Source: Alphaproteobacteria bacterium
GTDB lineage: Bacteria; Myxococcota_A; UBA796; GCA-2862545
NCBI GenBank assembly: GCA_020632925.1
Contig: JACKER010000010.1
Coordinates: 62,001 to 126,000 of the forward strand
Direction: 5' to 3'
Length of the DNA stretch: 64,000 nucleotides
This document shows, in pieces, positions 1 to 8,723 of the stretch. Every line of letters starts with the position of its first letter. Position 1 is the first letter of the stretch. The translations under genes were made by a program, and so were the position numbers. The notes under the pieces are model-generated. The model did not search any database, was not told the origin of the DNA, and worked only from the letters and a program-made list of their open reading frames with translations.

Positions 1-777
1 GGCCGTGCCGAAGTCGTTCCACACGAACAGCTCCGGGAAGCCGTCGCCCCGCACGTCGTACCAGCCGGCCTGGAACGTGTACGAGGCGTGCACGTCCTCC
101 GGCAGCCGCCCGCTGATGTCGACGAAGGTGCCGTCGCCCAGGTTCTCGAGGAGGACCGCGGGGTCGTCCGAGGCGGGTAGCCCCGGGTCGTCGAAGCGCC
201 ACTCGTCGCCCGGCCGCGTCCCGTAGGTCCCGAGGAACAGGTCGAGGTCGCCGTCGCCGTCGAGATCACCCCAGGCGCTGGTCGTGTACCGCAGGGCCGG
301 GGTCACGAGCCCCGCGCGCGCCGTCACGTCCACGAACCGCCCGCCGCCGTCGTTGGCGAGCAGCACCACCGGGCGGTCCCAGCGGGTGACGAGCACGTCG
401 AGATCGCCGTCGCCGTCCACGTCCGCCGTCGACGCCCCGACCGCGTGCGACAGATCGAGCCCGTCGAGCGCGCCCCGCACCTCCTCGGGGGCCTGCTCCG
501 GTCGCCCGAGCCAGAGCCCACCGCCCGGCCCCGGGAGCAGCAGGTCGTTCGTGCCATCGCCGTCGAGGTCCGCGACCACCATCCCCGCGCCCTCGAGGTC
601 GGCCTCGTCGAGCGGCGGCACCTCTCCCAGCACGACGCGGTCCCAGGCCGCCTGCTCGCGCGAGCTGGGGCTGGCGCAGCCCGGTGGCTCGGACAGCTCG
701 AGCGCGGGGCCCTCGCCCACCCCGGGTCCGGTCGTCCACCCGTCGGGCGGGACGCACGCCAGCAGCGCAAGGATCAC
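1..777 (-). CDS. FG-GAP/VCBS (CRTAC1-like) lipoprotein, 3' part cut by window edge
   Basis: The gene runs off the left edge; only its N-terminal ~259 residues are present. It shows repeated Ca-binding FG-GAP/VCBS signatures (DLDGDGTNDLLLPG, DVDGDGDLDVLV, DLDGDGDLDLFLG), the blades of an extracellular beta-propeller related to CRTAC1/UnbV proteins. The GTG start at 777 overlaps the TGA of the upstream membrane-protein gene by four bases (GTGA). It gives an ultra-short lipoprotein-type start, MILALLAC, with Cys at position 8. An in-frame GTG at 789 would add only VADT. The layout resembles the CRTAC1 gene at 26264. Its substrate or partner cannot be read from the sequence. A surface or periplasmic adhesive or binding role is inferred from the family. 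Confidence 0.8.
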   Translation of the reverse strand, partial: MILALLACVPPDGWTTGPGVGEGPALELSEPPGCASPSSREQAAWDRVVLGEVPPLDEADLEGAGMVVADLDGDGTNDLLLPGPGGGLWLGRPEQAPEEVRGALDGLDLSHAVGASTADVDGDGDLDVLVTRWDRPVVLLANDGGGRFVDVTARAGLVTPALRYTTSAWGDLDGDGDLDLFLGTYGTRPGDEWRFDDPGLPASDDPAVLLENLGDGTFVDISGRLPEDVHASYTFQAGWYDVRGDGFPELFVWNDFGTA

Positions 778-1145
778 CGTGTCCGCCACAGGGCGAGCGC
801 ACCCGCCAGCGCACCGCCGAGCTCGACCGTGAACAGCGCGGGCAGGAGGCTCCCCGGCGGCTGGAGCACCACCCAGGACACCAGCCGCACCGACCCCAGC
901 CCGAGCAGCGTGAGCGTCGCCGCCACGAGCCCGATCCGCGCGCGCGCGGCGTCCGTGAGGCACCAGCCGAGGAACGCCGCCATCCCGAGCTCGAGCCCAC
1001 CGTACATCGCGCGCAGCTCGACCAGCCCACGCGCGTCCGTCACCGCCACGCCCACGTCCGCCATCGGCCCCACGGGGTCGATCAGCGTCCACACGCCGAT
1101 CGCGGCGTAGACCAGGACGGCGAGACCCAGGAGTGCTCGGACCAT
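774..1145 (-). CDS. DUF4345-like four-helix membrane protein
   Basis: This 123-residue protein is almost entirely hydrophobic. Four membrane segments can be drawn: MVRALLGLAVLVYAAIGVWTL, the LGMAAFLGW region, IGLVAATLTLLGLGSVRL and LFTVELGGALAGALAL. The motif pattern (P.G.M.D.GV...DARG..ELRAMYGGLELG) is that of DUF4345/small unknown integral membrane proteins, in which an ELR.xYGG loop follows helix 1. The gene overlaps the FG-GAP lipoprotein gene by four bases, so they are probably co-transcribed. Its function is unknown; a relation to that lipoprotein is only positional. Confidence 0.7.
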   Translation of the reverse strand: MVRALLGLAVLVYAAIGVWTLIDPVGPMADVGVAVTDARGLVELRAMYGGLELGMAAFLGWCLTDAARARIGLVAATLTLLGLGSVRLVSWVVLQPPGSLLPALFTVELGGALAGALALWRTR

Positions 1146-1250
1146 GCGGGATCATAGCCGAGGGTCGGAGCGAAGGACCGGGGCGGGCTCCCAGCACGAT
1201 GGGGTGCACCCTTCCCGGTGCATCTCCGGTGTCGTCCGGCGCATCTCCGG

Positions 1251-1291
1251 TGTCGGGACGTGATCATTGATCATTCTCTGCATGATTCACG
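1251..1291 (-). repeat. Inverted copy of the ATGATCAATGATCACGTC element
   Basis: Read on the minus strand, this stretch contains GTGAATCATG followed by AATGATCAATGATCACGTC and CGACACC. It matches the two direct copies at 1488-1536 and 1644-1692 but is less exact in its outer part. Opposite orientation with respect to the other copies is what one expects of element termini or of a transposable repeat family. Confidence 0.6.
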
Positions 1292-1378
1292 GCGTTTGCC
1301 CGTCTTGCCAACACCAGCACCTCCGCCAGCTGGTGGGCGGCCCAAGGCCCCGGGTCGACAGGAGCGCCCCAGTTGGGG

Positions 1379-1459
1379 CCGCATTCCCGGCCACTTCGGC
1401 CCCACCCTCTGCCGGGTCTACGCGTTGTGACCGCATTCCCGGCCACTTCGGCCCCACCC
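1379..1459. repeat. 29-bp direct repeat pair (1379-1407 and 1431-1459)
   Basis: The block beginning CCGCATTCCCGGCCACTTCG and ending GCCCCACCC occurs twice, exactly, with a 52-bp period. Its inner part contains the imperfect dyad GGCC-ACTTC-GGCC. Tandem copies of a roughly 30-bp motif near the end of an element are known for some IS families such as IS21, but no transposase gene is nearby. Confidence 0.65.
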
Positions 1460-1487
1460 GCATGCTCGCGCTGGCGGACAAACAGTC

Positions 1488-1692
1488 GAACGTCATGAAT
1501 CGACCAGGAAATGATCAATCATCACGTCCTGACACCCACCAGGTTCTGATGACACCCAGGACGCACGCGTCCGCCACCACATCCACCACCGGGGACGCAC
1601 TCCAAGGCCACACCCGCGCCTTCCCCGCCACCGCCGAACGATAGAACGTCATGAATCAACCAGGAAATGATCAATGATCACGTCCTGACACC
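1488..1692. repeat. Two 49-bp direct copies of an IS-end-like repeat (1488-1536, 1644-1692)
   Basis: Both copies start GAACGTCATGAATC and end CACGTCCTGACACC; they differ at only two positions and are 156 bp apart. The sequence between them contains no gene. With the inverted copy at 1251-1291 they make a three-member repeat family confined, within this window, to this intergenic region. Confidence 0.7.
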
Positions 1693-1833
1693 TGTTGGGC
1701 TGACCGCTGATCGCTGACCGCTAACCGCTGGAACCGTGCTTCGATCCCGGCCCAGCAGAGCCCGGAGTACCCGAGCCGCGCTGAACGGGTCACCTTTTCC
1801 TTCGGGCGGTGACGTGTCGGGCGAGGAGGTTCG

Positions 1834-3144
1834 ATGGGGACGACAGCCGACGTGGACGCCGCTCGGCAGGGAGACCGCGACGCCTTCGCGCGGCTCGTGA
1901 CGGCGCACGCCAGCACCGTGTGCGCCATCGCGACCGGCATCCTGCGCAACGAGCGCGCCGGCGAGGAGGTCGGCCAGGAGGTGTTCGTCTGCGCCTGGCA
2001 GGACCTGCACCGGCTGGAGGACCCCGAGCGCTTCGGTCCCTGGATCCGGCAGATCGCGAGACACCGTGCCCGCAACGCGCTCCGGAGCCGCGACCGACGC
2101 CGCGAGGCACCGACCGACGTGGCGACCGTGCCGGACCCTGGCCCCGATCCCGAGCAGCGCCTGGACGCCGATCGACGCGAGGCCACGCTTTGGAAGGCGG
2201 TCGAGGATCTCGACGAGGACCACCGCGAGGTGCTCGTCCTGTTCTACCGGGAGGGCCAGCGCGTCGAGGAGGTCGCGCGACGGCTCGAGCTGCCCGAGCC
2301 CACCGTCCGCAAGCGTCTGTCGCGGGCGCGGGAGCGCTTGCGCGGCGAGGTCGAGGAGCGCCTGGGCCAGCGCCTGACGAGGAGCGCGCCCCGGGCGGCA
2401 GTGTTCGTTGCGGCCGTGAGCGGGGCTCTCACGCCCCGATCCGCGCGCGCCGGTGCCATGACCTGGGTGATGGGCGGGGCGCTGGTGGCAGCGGCCCTGC
2501 TGCTCACGGCCGGCGCCGGGACCTGGGCGGACCTGCGCGCTGACCTGCCGCCCATCGAGGGGCGCGCGGTCACCGTGGCCTCGCTGTCGTCCGTCCCCTC
2601 CCCGACCGCACCAGCCCTGCCCCACGACGCACGGATCGTGGAGGCCTTCCTCGCCGCCGAGGATGTGCGCTTCTTCGAGCACGGCGCGGTCGACGCGAAG
2701 TCCACGGGACGGGCGGCGCTCGCGATGCTCACCGGGGGGCCGCGCCAGGGTGGCTCGACGATCACCCAGCAGCTCGCGAAGGGCATGCTGATCGAGGCCC
2801 AGCCCGAGCCCTCGCTGCGCCGCAAGGCGTCGGAGGTGGTGCTGGCGGTCGAGCTCGAGCGCACGCTCGACAAGGACGAGATCCTCGCCCGCTACCTCGA
2901 CGGGGTCTACCTCGGCGCTGGTGCCACCGGCGTCACCGAGGCCGCCTGGACCACCTTCGGCGTCGCGCCCGAGGACCTCACGTTGGCGCAGGCCGCGCTC
3001 CTCGCCGGCCTCGCCGCCCGACCCGCCGATCACCCGTTCAACGACGCCGAGGCCGCCCGCGCGCGCCGGGACGAGGTCCTGCGCCGCATGGAGGCCGCCG
3101 GCCTCGCCACGCCCGACGAGGTGGCCGCCGCCCGTCGGGAGTGA
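1834..3144 (+). CDS. ECF sigma factor fused to membrane-anchored GT51 peptidoglycan glycosyltransferase
   Basis: One uninterrupted 436-residue frame joins two enzymes. Residues 10-85 are sigma region 2 (DAFARLV, EEVGQEVF.CAW, FGPWIRQIARHRARN). Residues 115-170 are sigma region 4 with its helix-turn-helix (VEEVARRLELPEPTVRKRLS). A hydrophobic helix follows at about 209-229. Residues 265-436 carry every GT51 motif: AAEDVRFFEH with catalytic Glu276, GGSTITQQLAKGML at 307-319, RKASEV at 330-335, KDEIL at 347-351, YLGAGATGV, LTLAQAALLAGL, and the usual closing RRDEVLRRM helix. The order gives a cytoplasmic sigma factor and a periplasmic lipid II polymerase, the same topology as class A PBPs, but without a transpeptidase domain. 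The ATG has an AGGAGG site at 1822-1827. No anti-sigma gene lies nearby. Membrane tethering of the sigma domain, and release by proteolysis, are inferences. The gene is convergent with the kinase gene ending at 3156. Confidence 0.88.
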   Translation: MGTTADVDAARQGDRDAFARLVTAHASTVCAIATGILRNERAGEEVGQEVFVCAWQDLHRLEDPERFGPWIRQIARHRARNALRSRDRRREAPTDVATVPDPGPDPEQRLDADRREATLWKAVEDLDEDHREVLVLFYREGQRVEEVARRLELPEPTVRKRLSRARERLRGEVEERLGQRLTRSAPRAAVFVAAVSGALTPRSARAGAMTWVMGGALVAAALLLTAGAGTWADLRADLPPIEGRAVTVASLSSVPSPTAPALPHDARIVEAFLAAEDVRFFEHGAVDAKSTGRAALAMLTGGPRQGGSTITQQLAKGMLIEAQPEPSLRRKASEVVLAVELERTLDKDEILARYLDGVYLGAGATGVTEAAWTTFGVAPEDLTLAQAALLAGLAARPADHPFNDAEAARARRDEVLRRMEAAGLATPDEVAAARRE

Positions 3145-3155
3145 ACGGTCGCCGC

Positions 3156-6100
3156 CTACCAGGTCGCGAGGTCGTCGCGGAGCGCCTGGGCCTTCGCCAG
3201 CGCACCCCAGCGCTCCCAGGTGGCAGCCGCGTCCCGGGCCACCGCGCGGGCCGCGGACAGGTCACCCGTCGTGCGGTGCAGCCGTGCGCGGAGCTCCTGG
3301 GCCAGCGCCTGCTCGTGGACGAAGCCCTGGGCGCCCGCCTGGTCCGCGGCGGACCGCAGCAGCCGCAGCGCGTCCGCGTGGCGACCCTCGACCCGCGCGA
3401 TCTCGCCGTCCACGAGGTCCATCCGGTGTCCGTGGTTCGCCGCCGACACGCGACGCCACGCCCGGAGCTGCTCGAGCTGCGGCGCCACATCCGCGAGCGC
3501 GCTCGGATCGGCCGCCGCCCCGAGCACCGCCAGCACCCGGAGCTGGTGCCACCAGACCTGGTGGTAGGTCGCCACCGCGCCGTCCGAGAACTCCGCACCT
3601 TCGTCGAGCACGGTCAACGCCCCCTCCAGATCGCCGAACACCACCCGCACGAAGGCCGAGGTCACCGCCTGGACGAAGGCGGCGCCGCGGTAGTTCGTCC
3701 GCCGGAACGAGGCCATCCGCTCGCGCTCGTCGTACCCGTCGCCATCGAGCGTGGGCGGACCGCCGTCGCGGAGCACCGCCATCGCCCGGTCGTACTGCAC
3801 CGTGCACCCGAGGGCGGCGAGCTGCTGGTGGTGCTCCAGCGCCTCGAGGTTGCGCGCCGTCGTCGCCGCGAGCTCGGGCAGCGGCACACCGGCGTAGAAC
3901 CCGTTGCACACCTCGCCGTGCAGCCCCCAGGCGGCGTACTCGAGGTCGCCCGTGTCGAAGCCGAGCCGTGCCACCTGGCGCTCCAGCTCCACGCAGTCCC
4001 GCAGCGGCTCCGCGAACAGCATCACGTGCGCCGCCAGGACGTGCAGCGTCCGGGGACGGGTCGAGCGCTCGCCCACCCGGTCCAGCATCTGGCTCGCCAT
4101 GCGCCCCAGCCGGTGCCCCTCCTCGAGCAGGTTCACCGCGTTGCACACCAGCCCCAGCGCTGCGAAGCCATAGGGGGACTCCTTGCACACGCCGCGCTCC
4201 AGGGTCGTCCGCACGATGCCCGCCGCCAGCACGGGCAACAGCGGCGGGGAGGCCATGTACGCCGAGGACATCGCTCCCGAGCGGATCCGCATCGCCGCCT
4301 GGACGAATGGATCCTCGGACAACGGCATCCGACCGAGCTCCGCCTCGGTGTGTGCCGCGACCGCCGCCAGCGCCCCCGTCAACGCGGCCTGGACGTCGTC
4401 GGGACCGACCTCCTCCGGCAGCGCTACCCCGAGCTCCCGCAGCGCCCGGAGCGCGAGCTGCAGGGCCTCCGGGAACCGCTGCTGGCTGAGGCGCGCCTGC
4501 ATGCGCACCTCGAGGGCCGCCACGCGGTCCAGCGGCCGCTGCGCGTGCGTCAGCGCCTCCTCCACCAGCCCGTCCATCGTCCCGTGATCACCCACGAGGT
4601 ACGCCGCACGTGCGCCCTCGATGTGCAACGCCACGGCCCGCGGGTGGTCCGCCGCCCAGCTGTCCGGCTCCAGCAGTCCACGTGCGGTGCGGAGGTACCG
4701 CTCGCCCACGTCGAAAGCGGCCGATCGGATGGCCCGGCGCCCCGCCTCCAGGTTCAACCCGAGCAGGCGCCCGCGGTCGGTCGTCGACAGGTCCTCGTCA
4801 CCGCCGCGGTCGAGGTGCTCCACCACCTCGAACAACCGGGCGTCGAGCTCGCTCCCCCGCAGGTGCTCCAACAGGAAGCGACCGACGCGTCGGTGCACGC
4901 GCGTGGCCGCGTCGTCGGCCAGGCTCGCTCGGGCCGCCTGGCGCACCCGGTCGTGCGCGAACCGGAAGGACATCGGCCCTGCGCGGTCCGCCGCCACCAC
5001 CAGCTCGCTCGCCACCACCGGGCGCAGGGCCTCGAGCGCGCGGAACGGATCGAGCGCCAGCGCGTGTGCGACCACGTCGAGCTCGAACGTGTCCCCCACG
5101 CAGGCCGCCGCGCCCAGGATCGCCTGTGCATCCGCCGGCATCCGCGCGATCTCGGCGCCGACGTAGGCCACCACGTCCTCGGGCAGGTCCAGCCCCACCA
5201 CCGCCGCCTCGTCCCAGGTCCAGCGGCCGTCGACGTGGCGGACGAGCTCCCGCTCCACGAGGTCCTCGAGGAAGCGCCGCAGGAAGAACGGGTTGCCGCG
5301 GGTCTTCGCGTGGGCCGCCGCCGCCAGCCGCATGCGGCCTGGGAGGCTCGCGAAGGTGTCGCCCACGAGATCGAGGACCGCGTCCACGTCGAGCGGGCCC
5401 ACGGAGAGCTCGTTGATGCGGCCGCCCGCCCGCATGCGGTCCAGCGTCGCGAGCAGCGGGTGCGTCCCCGTGACCTCGTTGTCCCGGTAGGCGCAGACCA
5501 GGAGCACGTTGCGGCTGTCTGGCGCCGTGGCGAGCGCGGTCAGCAGGTCGAGGGAGGCGAGATCGGCCCATTGCAGGTCGTCGCAGAACACGACCAGGGG
5601 TCGCTCGGCGGTCGCCAGCGCCGCCACCAGCCGTCCGACGGCGACCTGGAAGCGCGCGCGCCGCTCCTCGGGCGGGACCTCCTCGAGCGTGGGCTGGGGC
5701 CCGATCACCTCCTCGAGCTCGCCGATCACGTCCGTGAGCACGGAGGCGCCGCCCTCCGAGACCGTCTCGAGCAGGCGGTCCCGCCAGGTCGCGACCGTGG
5801 GATCCCGCTGCTCGACCGCGGTGCGGACCAGTGTGCGGAAGGCCTGGATCAGGCTGTGGTACGGACGCCCACGGTCGTACTGGTCGAACTTCCCAACGGC
5901 CACCGAGGCCGTCCCGGCCCGCAGGCGGCGACGCAGCTCGACGACGAGCGAGGTCTTGCCGATGCCCGAGTACCCCGAGATCAGCACGGCGCGGGAGCCC
6001 TGCGGCACCGCCTGGAGCGCGTCCGACAGGACCGAGAGCTCCGCGTCGCGGCCATAGACCCGATCCGGGATGCGCAGCGCGCGCGTCGCTCGCCCCGACG

Positions 6101-6986
6101 ACGGACGGGCATCGCCACGCACCGCCCGGCGGAAGGCCTCCGCCAGCTCGGTGGCCGACGAGAAGCGCGCGCTCGGCTCCTGCGCGAAGGCCCGGTCGAA
6201 GAAGGCGTCGAGCGAGCTCGGGAGCGCACCGGACACCGCGGTGGGCGGCTCGAAGCGGCGGCTCATGAGGGCGACGACGACGGCCGCGAGCGTGCGCCCG
6301 TCGAACGGCCGACGGCCGGTCACCATCTCGTAGGCCGAGACCGACAGCCCCCACAGGTCCGCCCCGCGGTCCGCCGGGAGCACCTCCACGAGCTGCTCGG
6401 GCGACATGTAGACCGGCGTACCGAGGATCTGGCCCACGCCGGTCAGCGTCGTCAGCCCGAGATCGACCGGCCGCGCGACCCCGAAGTCCACGAGCTTCAC
6501 CGCTGCGGGGTCGTCTCCGACCAGCACCACGTTGTCCGGCTTCACGTCGCGGTGGACGACGCCCTGGTCGTGCGCGGCCTGGAGCGCCGCCGCGACGCCG
6601 TCCACCACGTCCGCGGCGGCGTCCGGCGAGAGTCGCCCGAGCCTGGCGAGCCGGGCGCCGAGCGACTCGCCCTCGAGCAGCTCCATCACGAGGAAGGGCG
6701 CCCCCCGACGACTGACGCCGTGGTCCAGCACGCGCACCGCGTTCGGGTGGTCCACCATCGCGGCCATCCGCGCCTCGCGCGCGAGGCGGTCCACCTGCTG
6801 CGGGTCGCTGTCGGTGTGCACGAACTTGACGGCAACGTCGATGCCGAGCGTGTCGTGGTGCGCGGCCCAGACCGTACCCATCCCGCCCGCACCGAGCCGG
6901 CGCAACAGGCGCACGCGATCCGTGACCTGCTCGCCCGGACCGTGCGCCGAGTGGGTGGGCGTGTCGACCGACGTCGACGGGGCCAA
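3156..6986 (-). CDS. PknK-type Ser/Thr protein kinase with AAA-type ATPase and TPR-like region
   Basis: This 1276-residue protein has an active-looking kinase domain at about 25-290: glycine loop GAGGMG 32-37, Lys54, HRDVKPDN from 145, DFG 167-169 and SPEQ near 196. Next comes an AAA/STAND ATPase of the PF13191 type with Walker A GYSGIGKTS at 338-346 and Walker B LVVFCDD near 464-470. A long alpha-helical TPR-like region fills 640-1276. It lacks the GAF/histidine-kinase tail of many relatives. Such proteins are cytoplasmic signal integrators. The start is TTG, chosen because GGAGGAG sits five bases upstream and no better start lies nearby. The lipoxygenase gene upstream ends only 32 bp away on the same strand, so the kinase is probably co-transcribed with both lipoxygenases. 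Confidence 0.9.
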   Translation of the reverse strand: MAPSTSVDTPTHSAHGPGEQVTDRVRLLRRLGAGGMGTVWAAHHDTLGIDVAVKFVHTDSDPQQVDRLAREARMAAMVDHPNAVRVLDHGVSRRGAPFLVMELLEGESLGARLARLGRLSPDAAADVVDGVAAALQAAHDQGVVHRDVKPDNVVLVGDDPAAVKLVDFGVARPVDLGLTTLTGVGQILGTPVYMSPEQLVEVLPADRGADLWGLSVSAYEMVTGRRPFDGRTLAAVVVALMSRRFEPPTAVSGALPSSLDAFFDRAFAQEPSARFSSATELAEAFRRAVRGDARPSSGRATRALRIPDRVYGRDAELSVLSDALQAVPQGSRAVLISGYSGIGKTSLVVELRRRLRAGTASVAVGKFDQYDRGRPYHSLIQAFRTLVRTAVEQRDPTVATWRDRLLETVSEGGASVLTDVIGELEEVIGPQPTLEEVPPEERRARFQVAVGRLVAALATAERPLVVFCDDLQWADLASLDLLTALATAPDSRNVLLVCAYRDNEVTGTHPLLATLDRMRAGGRINELSVGPLDVDAVLDLVGDTFASLPGRMRLAAAAHAKTRGNPFFLRRFLEDLVERELVRHVDGRWTWDEAAVVGLDLPEDVVAYVGAEIARMPADAQAILGAAACVGDTFELDVVAHALALDPFRALEALRPVVASELVVAADRAGPMSFRFAHDRVRQAARASLADDAATRVHRRVGRFLLEHLRGSELDARLFEVVEHLDRGGDEDLSTTDRGRLLGLNLEAGRRAIRSAAFDVGERYLRTARGLLEPDSWAADHPRAVALHIEGARAAYLVGDHGTMDGLVEEALTHAQRPLDRVAALEVRMQARLSQQRFPEALQLALRALRELGVALPEEVGPDDVQAALTGALAAVAAHTEAELGRMPLSEDPFVQAAMRIRSGAMSSAYMASPPLLPVLAAGIVRTTLERGVCKESPYGFAALGLVCNAVNLLEEGHRLGRMASQMLDRVGERSTRPRTLHVLAAHVMLFAEPLRDCVELERQVARLGFDTGDLEYAAWGLHGEVCNGFYAGVPLPELAATTARNLEALEHHQQLAALGCTVQYDRAMAVLRDGGPPTLDGDGYDERERMASFRRTNYRGAAFVQAVTSAFVRVVFGDLEGALTVLDEGAEFSDGAVATYHQVWWHQLRVLAVLGAAADPSALADVAPQLEQLRAWRRVSAANHGHRMDLVDGEIARVEGRHADALRLLRSAADQAGAQGFVHEQALAQELRARLHRTTGDLSAARAVARDAAATWERWGALAKAQALRDDLATW

Positions 6987-7018
6987 CGTCTCCTCCGAAC
7001 GCCCGAGCTTACTCCGGG

Positions 7019-8716
7019 TCAGACCTGGATGCTCATGGGCACCCGGGAGGGACGCATCCAGGGGTAGGCCATCAGACGGGTCGTGTCGCGCGCCTCGAGC
7101 GTGCGCTCGGCGTCGGCCAGGCTGGCCCGGTACTGCTCCAGCAGTGGCGTCACGCGCTCATCGGCGAAGTGCTCGTCCCCGTATCCGTCCATTCGATCCA
7201 GCCGGACGGTGATGTCCCAGAACAACGAGAAGGCCTCCCACGCTTGATCCCAGGGGGGGATCATCGCCTCCCGGGCGGCGCGGGTGTCCTCGGGTCCACC
7301 CGTCGGACCAGGACCGAAGGAGGCCGTCTGGACGTTGGGCGCGTACGAGAACAGCGGGAAGGACGAGTAGTTGATGGAGGCGTGGAACGCCGTGCAACGC
7401 CAGAGGATGGCGGCGACCAGGCGGGTGACGTCCTCGACCGTGGTGGGGCGGTCGATGCCGCGCAGCCGGCCACCGTCGTCGGAGCCCATCTCGTCGACGA
7501 AGGCGCGCAGCTCGGTGTCGGCGACCACGTCCGCGTCGCGGTGGTAGTAGAGCCGGACGTACCCGTCGACCCAGGCCTCGATCGCGGCGTAGATCAGGAG
7601 CGCGTCGTCGCGCGACGGGCAGACCGGCAGCGCGTCCACGTCGTCGATGCCGCGGGCCGCGCCGTCGATGGCGGGCACCCCGTCGAGCAGGCGGAAGGCC
7701 TCGAGCTCCTGGCGAGCGAGCGTGAGCGAGGCCTCGAGCGTCGGGCTCTGGAGGCGGTCCATGTGCCCGTTCGGGTTGATCAAGCTGCTCCACGCGATGT
7801 CGTTGGTGATCAGCGTGTCGCGGAAGTGCGGCGAGATCAGGACGAAGAGCGGGTGGTGCTCCGAGAGCTGCCGGTGGGCCGACAGGATGACACCCTCCAT
7901 CACCTGGTGGCACAGCGCGAAGTGCGTGACGATGCCCTGCACGTTGCCGTCGGCGGCCGAGACGCAGGTTCGCGCCATCTGCCAGGACACGCCGTCGTCG
8001 GGGCCGAAGAGCCGGCCCGGACGCTGCGTGGTCTGGATGGCCACCGGTACGAGGCCCGTCGGCACCGAGGCATAGACCGCGATCGGCGCGAAGCCGAACT
8101 TTCGGAGCCCGTCCACCTCGCCGTCCGGCAGACCGTCGAGCATCGCGTAGTCGGTGGCATAGAGGCGGCCCTCCCCCACCGCGCGGTCCACGCTCCAGCC
8201 CGTCCCGAGCGCCCGATTCACGTGAGCGTCCGTGAGTCGAAGGTTTTCGAGGCGTCCAGTCATCCGACGGAGCATCACGGGGTTCGTGCCCGCCACGGCC
8301 TGCCAGGCGAAGATGTCGTCCCGCTGCCAGAGGTCCACGATGGGCGGCGTCTCGATCGTGGCGAACATCGCAGCGTAGGCCTCGATCCCCGAGGACTCGG
8401 GGGCCGACGCACGCTCGCGGCGACGGCTGGTCAGCTCGTCGGGCAACAGCTTGGCGAACGTGCCCAGCACGTCCCTCGCCACCGCCTCGACCTTCTGGGC
8501 CGGCGTCGTCATCGCGAGGCGGTTCACCTCGAGCTCCGCCATCGCCTTCGCGATCGCTGCCCAGTAGGCCAGATCGTCCTTCTCGGACAGCGGCAGCGCC
8601 TCCACGCCGGCCAGCCCCTGCTCCTGGTACCGGAAGACGTAGCGGTCGCGCTGGCGGGCGAGCTGGCGCGAGCGGCGCTCGGGATCGGGATCGGAGCCGG
8701 GCAGCGTGGGGATCAT
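7019..8716 (-). CDS. Lipoxygenase family protein (paralogue A)
   Basis: The 565-residue protein carries the lipoxygenase iron site: H265-x4-H270 (THFALCHQVMEG), the conserved HRQLSEHHPL stretch that follows it, H445-x3-N449 (FHASIN), and the C-terminal end, where the terminal carboxylate is a ligand. Family enzymes insert O2 into polyunsaturated fatty acids to give hydroperoxides. There is no signal peptide, so a cytoplasmic or membrane-associated location is likely. The C-terminus reads SIQV; the last residue is Val instead of the usual Ile. The start ATG lies 7 bp after the stop of the second lipoxygenase, so the pair is translated from one transcript. The two proteins align along their length but are clearly diverged, so this is not a recent duplication. 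The fatty-acid substrate and regiospecificity cannot be read here. Confidence 0.9.
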   Translation of the reverse strand: MIPTLPGSDPDPERRSRQLARQRDRYVFRYQEQGLAGVEALPLSEKDDLAYWAAIAKAMAELEVNRLAMTTPAQKVEAVARDVLGTFAKLLPDELTSRRRERASAPESSGIEAYAAMFATIETPPIVDLWQRDDIFAWQAVAGTNPVMLRRMTGRLENLRLTDAHVNRALGTGWSVDRAVGEGRLYATDYAMLDGLPDGEVDGLRKFGFAPIAVYASVPTGLVPVAIQTTQRPGRLFGPDDGVSWQMARTCVSAADGNVQGIVTHFALCHQVMEGVILSAHRQLSEHHPLFVLISPHFRDTLITNDIAWSSLINPNGHMDRLQSPTLEASLTLARQELEAFRLLDGVPAIDGAARGIDDVDALPVCPSRDDALLIYAAIEAWVDGYVRLYYHRDADVVADTELRAFVDEMGSDDGGRLRGIDRPTTVEDVTRLVAAILWRCTAFHASINYSSFPLFSYAPNVQTASFGPGPTGGPEDTRAAREAMIPPWDQAWEAFSLFWDITVRLDRMDGYGDEHFADERVTPLLEQYRASLADAERTLEARDTTRLMAYPWMRPSRVPMSIQV

Positions 8717-8723
8717 GGGCGCC

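Larger units (their letters stand above)
1146..1833. other. Gene-free region carrying dispersed direct and inverted repeats
   Basis: No credible coding sequence lies between the DUF4345-like gene and the sigma-factor fusion gene. The region has locally lower G+C and contains three copies of an element with the core ATGATCAATGATCACGTC (one inverted at about 1251-1291, two direct) and a duplicated 29-bp block. At about 1700-1731 there is a run of short near-repeats of the type GACCGCT. The ribosome-binding site AGGAGG of the next gene lies at about 1822-1827. The repeats look like relics of insertion-sequence ends, because no transposase is left between them. A regulatory role is possible but not shown. 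Confidence 0.6.

Noticed and set aside
3141..7067. A 1308-codon open frame on the plus strand opposite the PknK-type kinase.
   Set aside because: The minus-strand frame has complete kinase and ATPase motifs; the plus frame has no recognisable domain and biased Arg/Gln/His content.
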